NCBI GenBank assembly: GCA_964398945.1
Contig: CAYNOT010000003.1
Coordinates: 62,001-126,000 of the forward strand
Length of the DNA stretch: 64,000 nucleotides
From: JBGTGG01 sp964398945
GTDB lineage: Bacteria > Bacteroidota > Bacteroidia > Cytophagales > Cyclobacteriaceae
Direction: 5' to 3'
How positions within the stretch are numbered: the first letter of the stretch is position 1; each line of letters begins with the position of its first letter. Under the pieces are notes generated by a model. The model made no database searches, had not been told where the DNA came from, and saw only the letters and a list, made by a program, of their open reading frames with translations. This document shows, one piece after another, positions 9,071 through 18,600 of the stretch. A program made the translations under genes and the position numbers.

Positions 9071-10588
9071 ATGAAAAGGGTCATTGTTCTTTTCATCTTA
9101 TGCATCCCATTTGTTGGGCGTGGTCAATCACTGCTTTCTGATTCGCTCATCACGATTCTAAATAGCAGAAAGCCAGACTCGGTTCAAATTGATCAATTTA
9201 ATGAACTCGCAAATACTTTCTTAAAGGATAATCCTGCAAAATCAAGGGAGCTGGCATCCCGGTTGATCGATCTCAATACTGTTCCTTACCTGCGTGGAAA
9301 AGCAAGATCGCTAACTATTTTAGGCAACTCGTATTGGAGCGAAGGGGCATACGAATTTGCACTTCAGTATTACTTACAATCTGCACGTGCGTATCAAAAC
9401 ATAAACGATAGCCTGGGTTTAGGAAGGACCTATAACAATATTGGAGAAGTTTATAAAAAATTAAATGATTATAAAAAATCCCTTGAGTATCTAACCGCAT
9501 CCCTCTCATTGAAAAAGAACAAAGCGCCAATTTCACTCTATAATATTGGTGAGCTTTACCTTTTCATGAGTGATTATGAAAAAGCGAAAAACTATTTTCG
9601 CCAATCGCTCACGTTGGCCAACACCATTGAAGACAATCGGGCAATTGCTTATTGCTATTGGGGCCTGGGAAAAATAAAAGCATACGAGAAGAGTTATGGT
9701 GAAGCCAATGAGTTATTCCACCAATCGCTCTCCATGTGGGAAGAATTAGGGGAAATCAGGTCTATAATTCAACTCCACCAGGAAATTGGAACTGCGTATA
9801 CATTGCAAAAAAACTTTCCGAATGCTAAGTCCAGTTTAGAAAAATCAACAAGCATGATTGCCGGCATCAACGTTCCGGATTTAAAATTGAATAACTATTT
9901 TCTTGCTTATAAAATTGATTCAACGCAAGGAAACCTTTCAACTGCGCTTAGCACATTGCTCCAATACAACCTTTTGAAGGACAGTATTTATACGCTACAG
10001 AAGGCGGATCAAATTTCGAAGTTGCAGACAATCTATGAAACAGAGGTCCGCGCCAGGGAAAATCAGGAACTCCGTTACCAGCAAACGCTGAGTAATTCCC
10101 AATTAAAAAATCAGCAGGCCATTATCATTACAATTTCAGTGGGTTTGCTACTTACAGCAACCATGGCTGTACTTCTATTTCGTCAACAAAAACAAATACT
10201 TCTTTCCAATAGGAAACTGGCAGAAAAAAATGAAAAGATCATACACCAAAATACAGCCATTCAAAGTCAGGCAGCAGAACTGAAAAACCTTAACCTTCAA
10301 CTACAGGATTTAAACAAATACCTTGAAACCAGAATTCAGGAACGCACCCAACAATTATACCTGCAAAATCAAAAACTCACCGATTACACTTTTCTTAACG
10401 CTCATAAATTACGCGCTCCGGTAGCAACAATTTTAGGGCTTATCAATTTGATCCCCCGCTTACCTGCTGATGAGGTTCCGGAAGCAATTGCACATTTAAA
10501 AAATTGTGGAGAACACTTAGATAGCGTTATCCGCGAATTAGGTGCAGACCTTGAAGGAGGAATTATCGATAGCAATGAACAAAATTAA
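9071..10588 (+). CDS. TPR sensor protein with transmembrane helix and orphan DHp-like domain
   Basis: A 505-residue protein. Signal peptide (about 1-19, ending GRGQ), several tetratricopeptide repeats (about 40-290, for example YNNIGEVYKKLNDYKKSLEY), one transmembrane helix near 350-370, a coiled coil (about 375-435), then a HisKA-like helix pair with the H-box NAHKLRAPVATILGL, His445. The chain ends about 60 residues after this histidine with no N, G1 or G2 box, so it has no ATPase domain. TPRs would face the periplasm and the DHp-like domain the cytoplasm. It may act as a phosphotransfer or signalling partner of another kinase. Its stop overlaps the convergent gene's stop by 4 bases. Confidence 0.8.
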   Translation: MKRVIVLFILCIPFVGRGQSLLSDSLITILNSRKPDSVQIDQFNELANTFLKDNPAKSRELASRLIDLNTVPYLRGKARSLTILGNSYWSEGAYEFALQYYLQSARAYQNINDSLGLGRTYNNIGEVYKKLNDYKKSLEYLTASLSLKKNKAPISLYNIGELYLFMSDYEKAKNYFRQSLTLANTIEDNRAIAYCYWGLGKIKAYEKSYGEANELFHQSLSMWEELGEIRSIIQLHQEIGTAYTLQKNFPNAKSSLEKSTSMIAGINVPDLKLNNYFLAYKIDSTQGNLSTALSTLLQYNLLKDSIYTLQKADQISKLQTIYETEVRARENQELRYQQTLSNSQLKNQQAIIITISVGLLLTATMAVLLFRQQKQILLSNRKLAEKNEKIIHQNTAIQSQAAELKNLNLQLQDLNKYLETRIQERTQQLYLQNQKLTDYTFLNAHKLRAPVATILGLINLIPRLPADEVPEAIAHLKNCGEHLDSVIRELGADLEGGIIDSNEQN

Positions 10589-11790
10589 TTACGGGTAATC
10601 TCTATTTCCACACGATCATTTGACGAGGAGAGGAGACTTCCTTTTCCATGTACCATTTGCGAAGCACCGTCACCGCGTACTGAAATCCGATTATCACTTA
10701 TCCCATTTTCCACTAAATATTTTTTTACTGATTCTGCACGGTGCCGTGACAGTTCCTTTGCTGTTGTTCTATAGCGCTTATTTCCTTTATCTATTGCAAA
10801 CAAATCCGTACTGCTGCCCAACGTTATAACATCCCGCTTCTCACCTCCATTGGTATGTCCGTGGATACGAATGTGGTATGAAGGATTGTCTTTCATCATT
10901 GCAACCAATTCATTTAACTCATCAACTGAAGCAGGTGTCATAATCGATGCATTTTTTAAAAAATCAACACGGTCCATCTCAACGTAATCACCTTTTCGTA
11001 CGCGCTCTAGTGGAAGTGAAATTACGGTATCGGCTTCAAGCTGGTCATATTGGATTTCGGTTTTATATTCCCTGAACCCTACAACTGAGCAATAGAGATA
11101 CCATTTTCCATCTTTATTGGACGGTGATACAACATATACTTTATCATTGCTCTTGAACCCCCGATACTGATTTGCCTTAGCAGCTTCTTGCAATCTGACC
11201 AGCCCATTCACAACTTGCCCACTCTCACCATTCATGGTTTTAAAAACAAGCGGCTTCCCTACCGGGGTTGGTGTTTTGATGGTCGGTTCTTCTTCAGGTT
11301 CCTTAATTTCCTCCACAATTTCCGCTTCAACAATTTCCTGTTCTTTGGTTGTTATGGAAGCTTTGGGTGCAAGATCAGTGCTTTCAATATCATCCATTAA
11401 GGTCCCTGAACCAGGGTTCTGGTCGATATTGGCAAACTGTGCAACATCACCTTCCTCAAGCGCTCCGTTGAATACCCAACAATCCCTAAAAAGTTCTTTC
11501 GTGCGGACATCATTGGCATACGCAAACGCTTCTTTTTTATTTACAGAAGAGAAAACATATACATAATACACATCACGCATTTCGTTCTTCCCTATTTTGG
11601 AATCAAAATTCAAGGCAATTGCCCTTCGATTAAACCGTTCCGCATTCTCCTTGATCGCGAAACTGCCAATTATAGCGTAATACTTTAGTGAATTATCTTG
11701 CGCAAATACCGTTAATGGCGTTTGAACAACTGCAATGCAGAGAAATAACAGTGCATAAAAAAACTTAAGCTTCAAATGTTGTGGATCCAT
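10585..11790 (-). CDS. SPOR/OmpA family envelope protein (second of a tandem pair)
   Basis: A 401-residue protein with a signal peptide (ending VFAQ, about 30), a SPOR-like segment (YYAIIGSFAIKENAERF, about 37-108), an acidic linker rich in Glu, Ile and Pro, and a C-terminal OmpA-like domain (about 265-401). The OmpA peptidoglycan-binding motif appears as IRIHGHTNGG and later LSRHRAESVKKYLVENGI. Such domains bind peptidoglycan while SPOR recognises denuded glycan strands, so it probably tethers the envelope. It shares architecture with the gene 34 bases upstream and is likely its co-transcribed duplicate. Long inserts between the GHTN and LS..RA motifs are unusual for OmpA. Confidence 0.8.
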   Translation of the reverse strand: MDPQHLKLKFFYALLFLCIAVVQTPLTVFAQDNSLKYYAIIGSFAIKENAERFNRRAIALNFDSKIGKNEMRDVYYVYVFSSVNKKEAFAYANDVRTKELFRDCWVFNGALEEGDVAQFANIDQNPGSGTLMDDIESTDLAPKASITTKEQEIVEAEIVEEIKEPEEEPTIKTPTPVGKPLVFKTMNGESGQVVNGLVRLQEAAKANQYRGFKSNDKVYVVSPSNKDGKWYLYCSVVGFREYKTEIQYDQLEADTVISLPLERVRKGDYVEMDRVDFLKNASIMTPASVDELNELVAMMKDNPSYHIRIHGHTNGGEKRDVITLGSSTDLFAIDKGNKRYRTTAKELSRHRAESVKKYLVENGISDNRISVRGDGASQMVHGKGSLLSSSNDRVEIEITRN

Positions 11791-11824
11791 AGAAGCCTAA
11801 GTTATAAAATATTTTATATAGGTC

Positions 11825-13036
11825 TTATTTATCTTCCAAGATTTCAATCTCAACACGCACATTTTCCTGTGCACGCGTTGCATGTTTATCGTGAAGGGGT
11901 CGCTTTCCACCCCATGCTTTCACCTCAATGCGCTTCTCCGGGATACCATTCACCATCAGGTATTCTTTGATAACCTCCCCCCGCTCGCCCGAAAGTTTCT
12001 TTGCTGAACCTACACCTTCGTTGGTATTCGTCAATGAGAAGAAATTGTCAGAACCCTTCCCCATTGAAATAATTTTGCCTGCTGCCCCACCATTCGTATG
12101 GCCATGGATTTTTATCTTATACTTTTCATTTTCTTTTAACATCCCCAGCAAGCTGTTTACTTCAAATTTGGATTCCGGGCGCATAACAGCTGCATCCTTA
12201 AAAAAGAACACATTGTACATCACAGCAATATCACCTTTCTGCAAGCGTGCAAGCTCAAAAGGGACTACTACATTTTTGTTTTCATCCAGTTGCACATCCT
12301 CAGATTCCGGATTATCAAACACAAGATCTTGCTGTGCTTTTCGATAACCGAAAACTTCACACACGATTGAAATCTTGCCCGACTTGCTTTTTGGTGAAGA
12401 AATCCGTACAGGTGTATTGCCGGTAAATGTCCCCATCTTCCTGGACCTGTCGATATCTATCACATCAACATCACCATCAATCTGGCTTCCATCCACTGCC
12501 CTGAGTATCTTAAACAAGAAACCCGTACCCGCTTCCCCATCATCAAATTCTGTTGATTGATCTTCAGCCGATGGGACCACCTCCGCGCTTTCTTCAATCA
12601 TTGTTTCTACTACTTCCTCCACCACTACAGGTGTATCCTCTACACGAATGGTTGTTATTCTTTGCTCGCTGTCCGGATGAATGTCAACACCTGCTTCCGT
12701 TTTTCCCAGCATTCCGGAATACACCCATGTATCTTTAAATTCGGAATTGCTTCGCAAGCCCCTGGCTGCCAGGATAGCTACTTCACGATCTTCGGTACTT
12801 AAAACGTACACATAATAAAGATTGCGGTTGGTATTTATCTGAAACCTTGCGTCCATCTCCAATGCTTTTGCACGATTGGTAAAACGTACCGCATTTTTTT
12901 GATAGGCAAAAGCCCCAATGACTACGTAATTAGGGGACTGACCGGAATTGGGCTGAGCATAATGCCCAAACCCAATTGAGGATAAGGACACTGCCAAAAA
13001 AATGCCCACCAGTGCAAAAAATCTGAATGTCTTCAT
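11825..13036 (-). CDS. SPOR/OmpA family envelope protein (first of a tandem pair)
   Basis: A 403-residue paralogue of the downstream protein. It has a signal peptide (about 1-27), a SPOR-like segment (YVVIGAFAYQKNAVRFTNRA, about 37-110), an acidic Glu/Val-rich linker, a middle region shared with the paralogue, and an OmpA domain with IKIHGHTNGG and LSGERGEVIKEYLMVNGI. It is the promoter-proximal copy; a -33/-7 pair lies upstream at 13095-13127, within the spacer after pbpC. A role in cell-wall anchoring is inferred from the two peptidoglycan-binding folds; no enzyme motif is present. Confidence 0.8.
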   Translation of the reverse strand: MKTFRFFALVGIFLAVSLSSIGFGHYAQPNSGQSPNYVVIGAFAYQKNAVRFTNRAKALEMDARFQINTNRNLYYVYVLSTEDREVAILAARGLRSNSEFKDTWVYSGMLGKTEAGVDIHPDSEQRITTIRVEDTPVVVEEVVETMIEESAEVVPSAEDQSTEFDDGEAGTGFLFKILRAVDGSQIDGDVDVIDIDRSRKMGTFTGNTPVRISSPKSKSGKISIVCEVFGYRKAQQDLVFDNPESEDVQLDENKNVVVPFELARLQKGDIAVMYNVFFFKDAAVMRPESKFEVNSLLGMLKENEKYKIKIHGHTNGGAAGKIISMGKGSDNFFSLTNTNEGVGSAKKLSGERGEVIKEYLMVNGIPEKRIEVKAWGGKRPLHDKHATRAQENVRVEIEILEDK

Positions 13037-13094
13037 GGCACCAATAAGTTTTGTTCAATTCATTAATATCATCTTAATATAGTAAAGAATTAAT

Positions 13095-13127
13095 CAAATA
13101 TATATAAATCATTACTTATCAGTCAAT
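13095..13127 (-). promoter_or_regulatory. Promoter for the SPOR/OmpA pair
   Basis: On the minus strand ATTG (13127-13124) and TATATTTG (13102-13095) are 21 bases apart. Transcription would start near 13088, about 50 bases before the ATG at 13036. Confidence 0.55.
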
Positions 13128-13129
13128 TA

Positions 13130-15496
13130 TCAATTGGAAATAATTTCAAAATTCCTTGAAATAACCTCCCCATCTTCATCTATTAAGGTCAAAATATGCT
13201 TTCCTTTATTCAGATTCAGGCCAAAATGGTGATTTCTTTTACTTGTTCCCATAAAATCCCCGTCCACATGCCAATACACTGTTTTTTCCGGATTTCGATG
13301 TACAGATTCAAAAACAATATGTTGTGAATCGCCCGATAGTCCTTTTGGGATGAAAATCCTGGAACCTTCCTTCGGGTACACAATATCCATAGGCGAAATC
13401 ACCTCAGCCGCCAAGCAATCAGCCCGGTAAGGAGGAACAGCTTTGTAAGAAAGGTTTTTGCCCCGATAGTAATATTCTTGGATGGGCGGCAAAACAAACC
13501 AGGGTTTCATTGTCATTTTATCAACACTTTCGCAGGAACTGTTGACCCTGAACAATAAATCTTCTGATAAATGGAAACTTTTATGGTGCGGACAAGCCGG
13601 GCTCTCCAATCCCTTTCTGACTACAGCAACCTTCTTAACATCCGGGCACAAGTTTGATTTTCGGTAACCACTTTTTAAACATACTTCTATTTCAACCATT
13701 TCCGGATTGGGTTGACTGAACCATTCAGCATTGGGCAACAATGAAAAAACAGAAAACATCAGTGGTGCGGCAGACTCCGTGCCTGTCAAGCCCGGCCTCC
13801 CCTCGCCATCTGCATTGCCAACCCAAACACCCACAACATATTTTTTAGCAACCCCAATAGCCCAACCATCGCGAAAGCCGAAACTCGTACCGGTCTTCCA
13901 TGCAATTTTCTTTGCATTATCAAAGTAGCGCCATCCTGTTTCCTCTCCCGGTCGGTACACTTCTTTAAGCGCATCAAAAGTTTGATAGATTGAACCCGCA
14001 CTCAAATATGTTGAGTTCTCCAACTCTTCTTCACCACTGTCAAAAGAAACATAGGTAGGTAAATGAAAATCAGTTTTTGAATAGCGCAACGACCCCGCGT
14101 AATTAAAATAATGATTGAGTGTGCGTGCCATTGAGGCATACATTCCGGTGATATCCCAAAGTGTTCCTTCCGAGCCGCCAAGGATCAATGACAATCCATA
14201 ATGATCCGGTTGAAATTGTAGTGTTGTCATTCCAACATCTTTTAGAAGCGAATGAAATTTCTCATAGCGGTATTTTCGCAACATGTGTACCGCAGGAATG
14301 TTTAGCGAACGAATCAATGCCTGATCAGCAGCTACAGCACCATCATAATCATGTGAAAAATTTTTCGGTACAAAACCATCAATAATCGTTGGGATGTCGG
14401 GCTGAAGTGACTTCGGTAACAATTGTCCTTCATCCAACATGGCAGCAAACAAGAAAGGTTTTAAAATACTTCCTGTGCTGCGTGGTGATGTAATAATATC
14501 TACTTCAGTACCATTTGCATTTGCACTGCTTCGATCAACATTACCAACATACGCCAGCACATTTCCTGTTTCAACATCCAATACCAATGCTGCCGCATTT
14601 CGGATTTGATTGGAAACCAGTTGCCGATGGTGGTCTTGAACCAATTGTTCCACCCTTCCTTGCAGGTTGATGTCGACAGTGGATTTAATCCGTCTTTGTG
14701 CAAAACCTTCCCTGGATGCACGCGCCAATAAATGCCTTGCAAATCGTGGAAGCGGATGGGGCTGATCCGGAATCGGTTCGGCCTTCGCCAATGATGTTGA
14801 TAATGAATCCAGCAATCCTTTTTCCCACAACCGATTCAACAAAGCATTTCTTTTCTCAACCAACCGCTCCCGGTTTTTTCCGGGATGTAACAATGAAGGT
14901 GCATTTGGCAACACCGCCAGCAGCGAAGCTTCCGCCCACGACAACCCTTCCGGGCTCCTGCCAAAGTAACGCCAGCATGCGGCTTCCAGCCCAACGACAT
15001 TTCCACCAAACGGAGCATGTGCTCCATACAATTGAAGGATTTCCTTTTTGGAATACCTCAGTTCCAACCGGGTTGCCAAAACAATCTCAAGGATTTTTTC
15101 AAAAAACGTTCGCGATTTTCCTTTTCGGGAAAGCCTAATCACTTGCATGCTGATGGTACTTCCACCACTCACTACTTTATCTGCACTGAAATTTTGTTTC
15201 ACCGCGCGGCCAAAAGCAATGGGATCAAACCCAGGATGATAATAAAAACGCTTGTCTTCAAATTCCACAAGGGCCTCAGTGAATTTTTCAGGAACCTCCG
15301 AATCCAATTGAATGGGAAACCGCCACTGGCCATCTTCTGAAATAGAGGCACTCAACAACTCACCATCCTTGTCAACAAGAATAGTGGAGTACGGATCGTG
15401 GAACAACGGATCGGGCAGCGAGAAGAAATAAACAATACCGGAGAGGAAAAAAAATCCAATCAAATAAAATTTATTCCTTTGAATGAAATTTTTCAT
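13130..15496 (-). CDS. pbpC: Penicillin-binding protein 1C (glycosyltransferase/transpeptidase)
   Basis: A 788-residue bifunctional peptidoglycan synthase anchored by an N-terminal membrane helix. The glycosyltransferase domain carries the EDKRFYYHPGFD motif near residue 80. The transpeptidase domain has Ser343 in SILK, the SLN motif, and KTGTS near residue 533. The C-terminal extension, with Cys-containing segments, is the BiPBP_C domain typical of PBP1C. The ATG at 15496 is preferred over a TTG 15 bases earlier. It follows the alpha-2-macroglobulin gene on the same strand across a 117-base gap that holds a palindromic repeat. This pairing is conserved in many bacteria and suggests joint periplasmic defence and repair. 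Confidence 0.94.
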   Translation of the reverse strand: MKNFIQRNKFYLIGFFFLSGIVYFFSLPDPLFHDPYSTILVDKDGELLSASISEDGQWRFPIQLDSEVPEKFTEALVEFEDKRFYYHPGFDPIAFGRAVKQNFSADKVVSGGSTISMQVIRLSRKGKSRTFFEKILEIVLATRLELRYSKKEILQLYGAHAPFGGNVVGLEAACWRYFGRSPEGLSWAEASLLAVLPNAPSLLHPGKNRERLVEKRNALLNRLWEKGLLDSLSTSLAKAEPIPDQPHPLPRFARHLLARASREGFAQRRIKSTVDINLQGRVEQLVQDHHRQLVSNQIRNAAALVLDVETGNVLAYVGNVDRSSANANGTEVDIITSPRSTGSILKPFLFAAMLDEGQLLPKSLQPDIPTIIDGFVPKNFSHDYDGAVAADQALIRSLNIPAVHMLRKYRYEKFHSLLKDVGMTTLQFQPDHYGLSLILGGSEGTLWDITGMYASMARTLNHYFNYAGSLRYSKTDFHLPTYVSFDSGEEELENSTYLSAGSIYQTFDALKEVYRPGEETGWRYFDNAKKIAWKTGTSFGFRDGWAIGVAKKYVVGVWVGNADGEGRPGLTGTESAAPLMFSVFSLLPNAEWFSQPNPEMVEIEVCLKSGYRKSNLCPDVKKVAVVRKGLESPACPHHKSFHLSEDLLFRVNSSCESVDKMTMKPWFVLPPIQEYYYRGKNLSYKAVPPYRADCLAAEVISPMDIVYPKEGSRIFIPKGLSGDSQHIVFESVHRNPEKTVYWHVDGDFMGTSKRNHHFGLNLNKGKHILTLIDEDGEVISRNFEIISN

Positions 15497-15521
15497 CAAG
15501 ACTAAGATCAATTAGGCGTTT

Positions 15522-15599
15522 GACCGCTTAGAGGGGTCGGATTATACGTCAGACCGCTTAGAGCCTGCGCAAGCTACGGCAAAGGCAGGTGGTCTGACG
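15522..15599. repeat. Nested palindromic repeat between pbpC and the alpha-2-macroglobulin gene
   Basis: A 9-bp perfect inverted repeat (CGTCAGACC at 15547-15555, GGTCTGACG at 15591-15599) encloses a second stem (15563-15568 with 15585-15590). The 12-mer GACCGCTTAGAG occurs twice, at 15522 and 15552. This looks like a REP- or MITE-like intergenic element. It could also act as a partial terminator or mRNA processing site between the two genes. Confidence 0.65.
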
Positions 15600-15613
15600 C
15601 GTTTATAGATTAT

Positions 15614-18600
15614 TTATTGAACAACCGGCTTCACCACGGAAACATCAAAACCCTTTTTCATTGAATAAATCCCATTGTCGTACATGGCCTCACAACTCAC
15701 GCCCGGCAAATAATATGCACCGGCATAACTTGCAGTGAGCAACACCCTGAATGTTTTGCGTTCATTTGGACGCAAATCAAAATACGTATACACGCGATCA
15801 TCTTTGATATCCTGATAAGTCGGTTTGTCGCTTTTCACGCGGTTCTCGACTTCTTCAAAACGCAAATTATTGATCTCCCATCCGGAAGGGAAAATTTGCT
15901 TGAGCGCCATATTCTTAATGTTTCCGCGCAAGCCCGGGTTGGTAATCGAAACAACGGCCATAAACTCTTTTCCTTGTTCCAAGCGGGAAGGATCAATTTT
16001 GTTTCCATCCGTATCGGTGTACGAAACATTCATCAAAATATTTGCTTCCCCTTCTTTTTCCTCACCACGGGTTGGTGTCCCTTCTATAATGAGCCGCGCA
16101 AACAAAGTTCCCGTACCCTGGCTGGCCACTTTTAATCCACGTGTTTTTACACCATCAACATCCAGCGTCACTTGCGAAACAGGCAACTGTGTATTTGCAT
16201 TTACATCTTTGCCATTGTATGAATAATTGAATTTTATTTCCCCACGTTTTTCATTTCCGGCAAACGCCCCTACCGCTTTCAGGGACCAGGCTACACTTTG
16301 TGTGCTCATCCATGAATTTGAGTTGCTCAACGCTTTTGAAATTTCTTTTAGCAATTCAAACGCTTTGGTTCGCTCATCCAACATCACTAAAGTCTCCAGC
16401 ATGATCGCCTTGTCGCGAACATCAGAACCATAAGAATACGCCAACTCCTGATAAGGCTTCACTACGGTTGTCAGGTTCGCGATCAATTTTTTAGCAGCTT
16501 CAGGTTGTCCTGCTTTTGCATACGATGCGGCCAGCATCCACATTGCTACCGGTGGCACATTGGCTTGCTCCCGCAACCTGTTCATCGAAGCCAGGTCTGC
16601 ATCGCCAGCCAATGCCAGCGTGTATAAGCGATAGGCTTGCATCAACTCACTGCTTCCGTAAGCAGAATTTTTCCTCCAGTTTTGTGCTTGACTTTTTTGA
16701 TATTTTTTCCAGCGTTTAATCATATCATTCGGAACATAATAACCTTTTGCCTCCGCCTCAATTAGAAAATGACCAGCATACGTTGATCCCCAACTATCTG
16801 AATCGTCTGCTCCCGGCCAGTATGCAAACCCGCCATCACGATGCACAAATGTTTTCAGGCGTTCGATACCGGCTTTTATATTTGTTTGGACGCGTTCCTT
16901 TTCCCCATCGGTCAACACTTTAACCTGATCAAGATAAAGTTGTGGGAACACTGCTGAAGTTGTTTGTTCGATACAACCGTACGGATATTGCATTAAATAC
17001 TTTAGACGTTGGCCAAGGTTTACAGGTGGCAAACTGGAAATTTCTAAAATTGCAGAATTAGTGCCCACCATTCCGATGGGATCGACATTGATGTTCCATG
17101 TTTTGCCCGCTTCCAACAAAAACTCCTCCACTTGCGTTGCCGGGGGATTCGGGTTCCGCACATTGATTTCAATAACATCCGTTGCTTTGAAATTTCCAGA
17201 AGTAGCAATCACTTCCACTTTTCCAACGCCAATCAAACTTGCAACCGAAAGGTCAAAATCAACAGTCATGTCAGTATCATTCATGGCAACCGTTTTGATT
17301 GACTCAGACACCTTCAACAAACCACCCGTCTTGATCTCCACTTTTACATTGCGAATGCTTTTGTCCATGCTAAAAAGCGTGACCGGGAGTTTTACTTTTT
17401 CATCCGGCCCCAGCACGCGTGGCAATGTCGCCAACACCATCAATGGTTTTCGGACAGGCGTTGCTTTTTCTGTATTTCCATACGCACCTTCATACCCTGC
17501 CACGACCATTGTTTTAACGGAGCCGATATAGTGTGGCATGGTGAACCGGTGTTCCTTCGTTCCGCCATCCAACGTAAACGGCCCAAAATATTTTACCACC
17601 GGCTTGAAACGATTGGCTTTCGTGTCGTCTTCTTTGCTTTTCAATTCTTCATCACCACCAACTGCAAGCAACCGTTCAATGCGGGCGCCAAAAGCCCCCA
17701 TCACCTGGTCATAAATATCCCAAGTCTTAACACCCAGCGCTTCACGTGCATAAAAACGGTTCCACGGATCCGGGGTTTTAAACCGGGTAATATCCAACAG
17801 CCCTTCATCCACCATTGCCAGGGTATACGTCATTTTCCTTTTATCTTTTTCAGATACTTTAATCACCACTTCCTGTCCCGGCTCCAAAACATCAGGCATT
17901 GTAATTATTGGCGTAAGATGCGTTTGTGGATCTTCAATTTTCAATGGGATAACACCATACAATCGAATCGGAAGATCATTCACGGTTTGCGCATGCGGTT
18001 GGATCATGGTCACATTCACAAAAACATTCGGTGTCATTTCTTTTGTGATATCAAAACTAAAAGGGTTGTCACCTTTTTGTGTTTCCACCCAATACGTTTG
18101 TATTACTTTGCTTCCATTTTCAATACTCACCAACGCGCGTCCTTGTCCGCTGCCGGGAATAACGATGTTTGCCTTTTCACCAATATTGTAAGCGGGTTTG
18201 TCGGAAGAGAACGTTAACATGGTTGCGCCATCAGCACCTTCCCTTGCCCGGCCAGCCCAGCCCGGCCAATCGATGTACACAACCTTTCCTGTACAATGCC
18301 CTGATACGGGATCACATGCTTTCACATAATAACGGCCCCATTCAGGGTACTTGATTTTAAACGTCCACTGGCCTTTTCCATTTGTAACCGGAATATTGGA
18401 TTTGCTAATCGGTTGTGCATACCGGCCCGACATAAAATTCACATCACTTCCGGCATCATCCCACCACCAGCGCCAATTCAATTTAAAGATTGACATTTCA
18501 ACTGTACTGCGATCCATTGGCTTGCCATCTGCATTCACCACCACTACATCAACACGGTGTGTAGTATCGGTCAGCAACATGCCACGGGCTTTGTCGCCCG

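Noticed and set aside
15512..15613. The 12-mer GACCGCTTAGAG pair as attachment sites of an integrated element.
   Set aside because: The copies are only 30 bases apart with no integrase or cargo between them; a repeat element fits better.
17531..18217. A 228-codon open frame on the plus strand, opposite the alpha-2-macroglobulin gene.
   Set aside because: It lies wholly within a confident gene on the other strand, has a His/Arg/Phe-rich composition without domains, and is a by-product of codon use.
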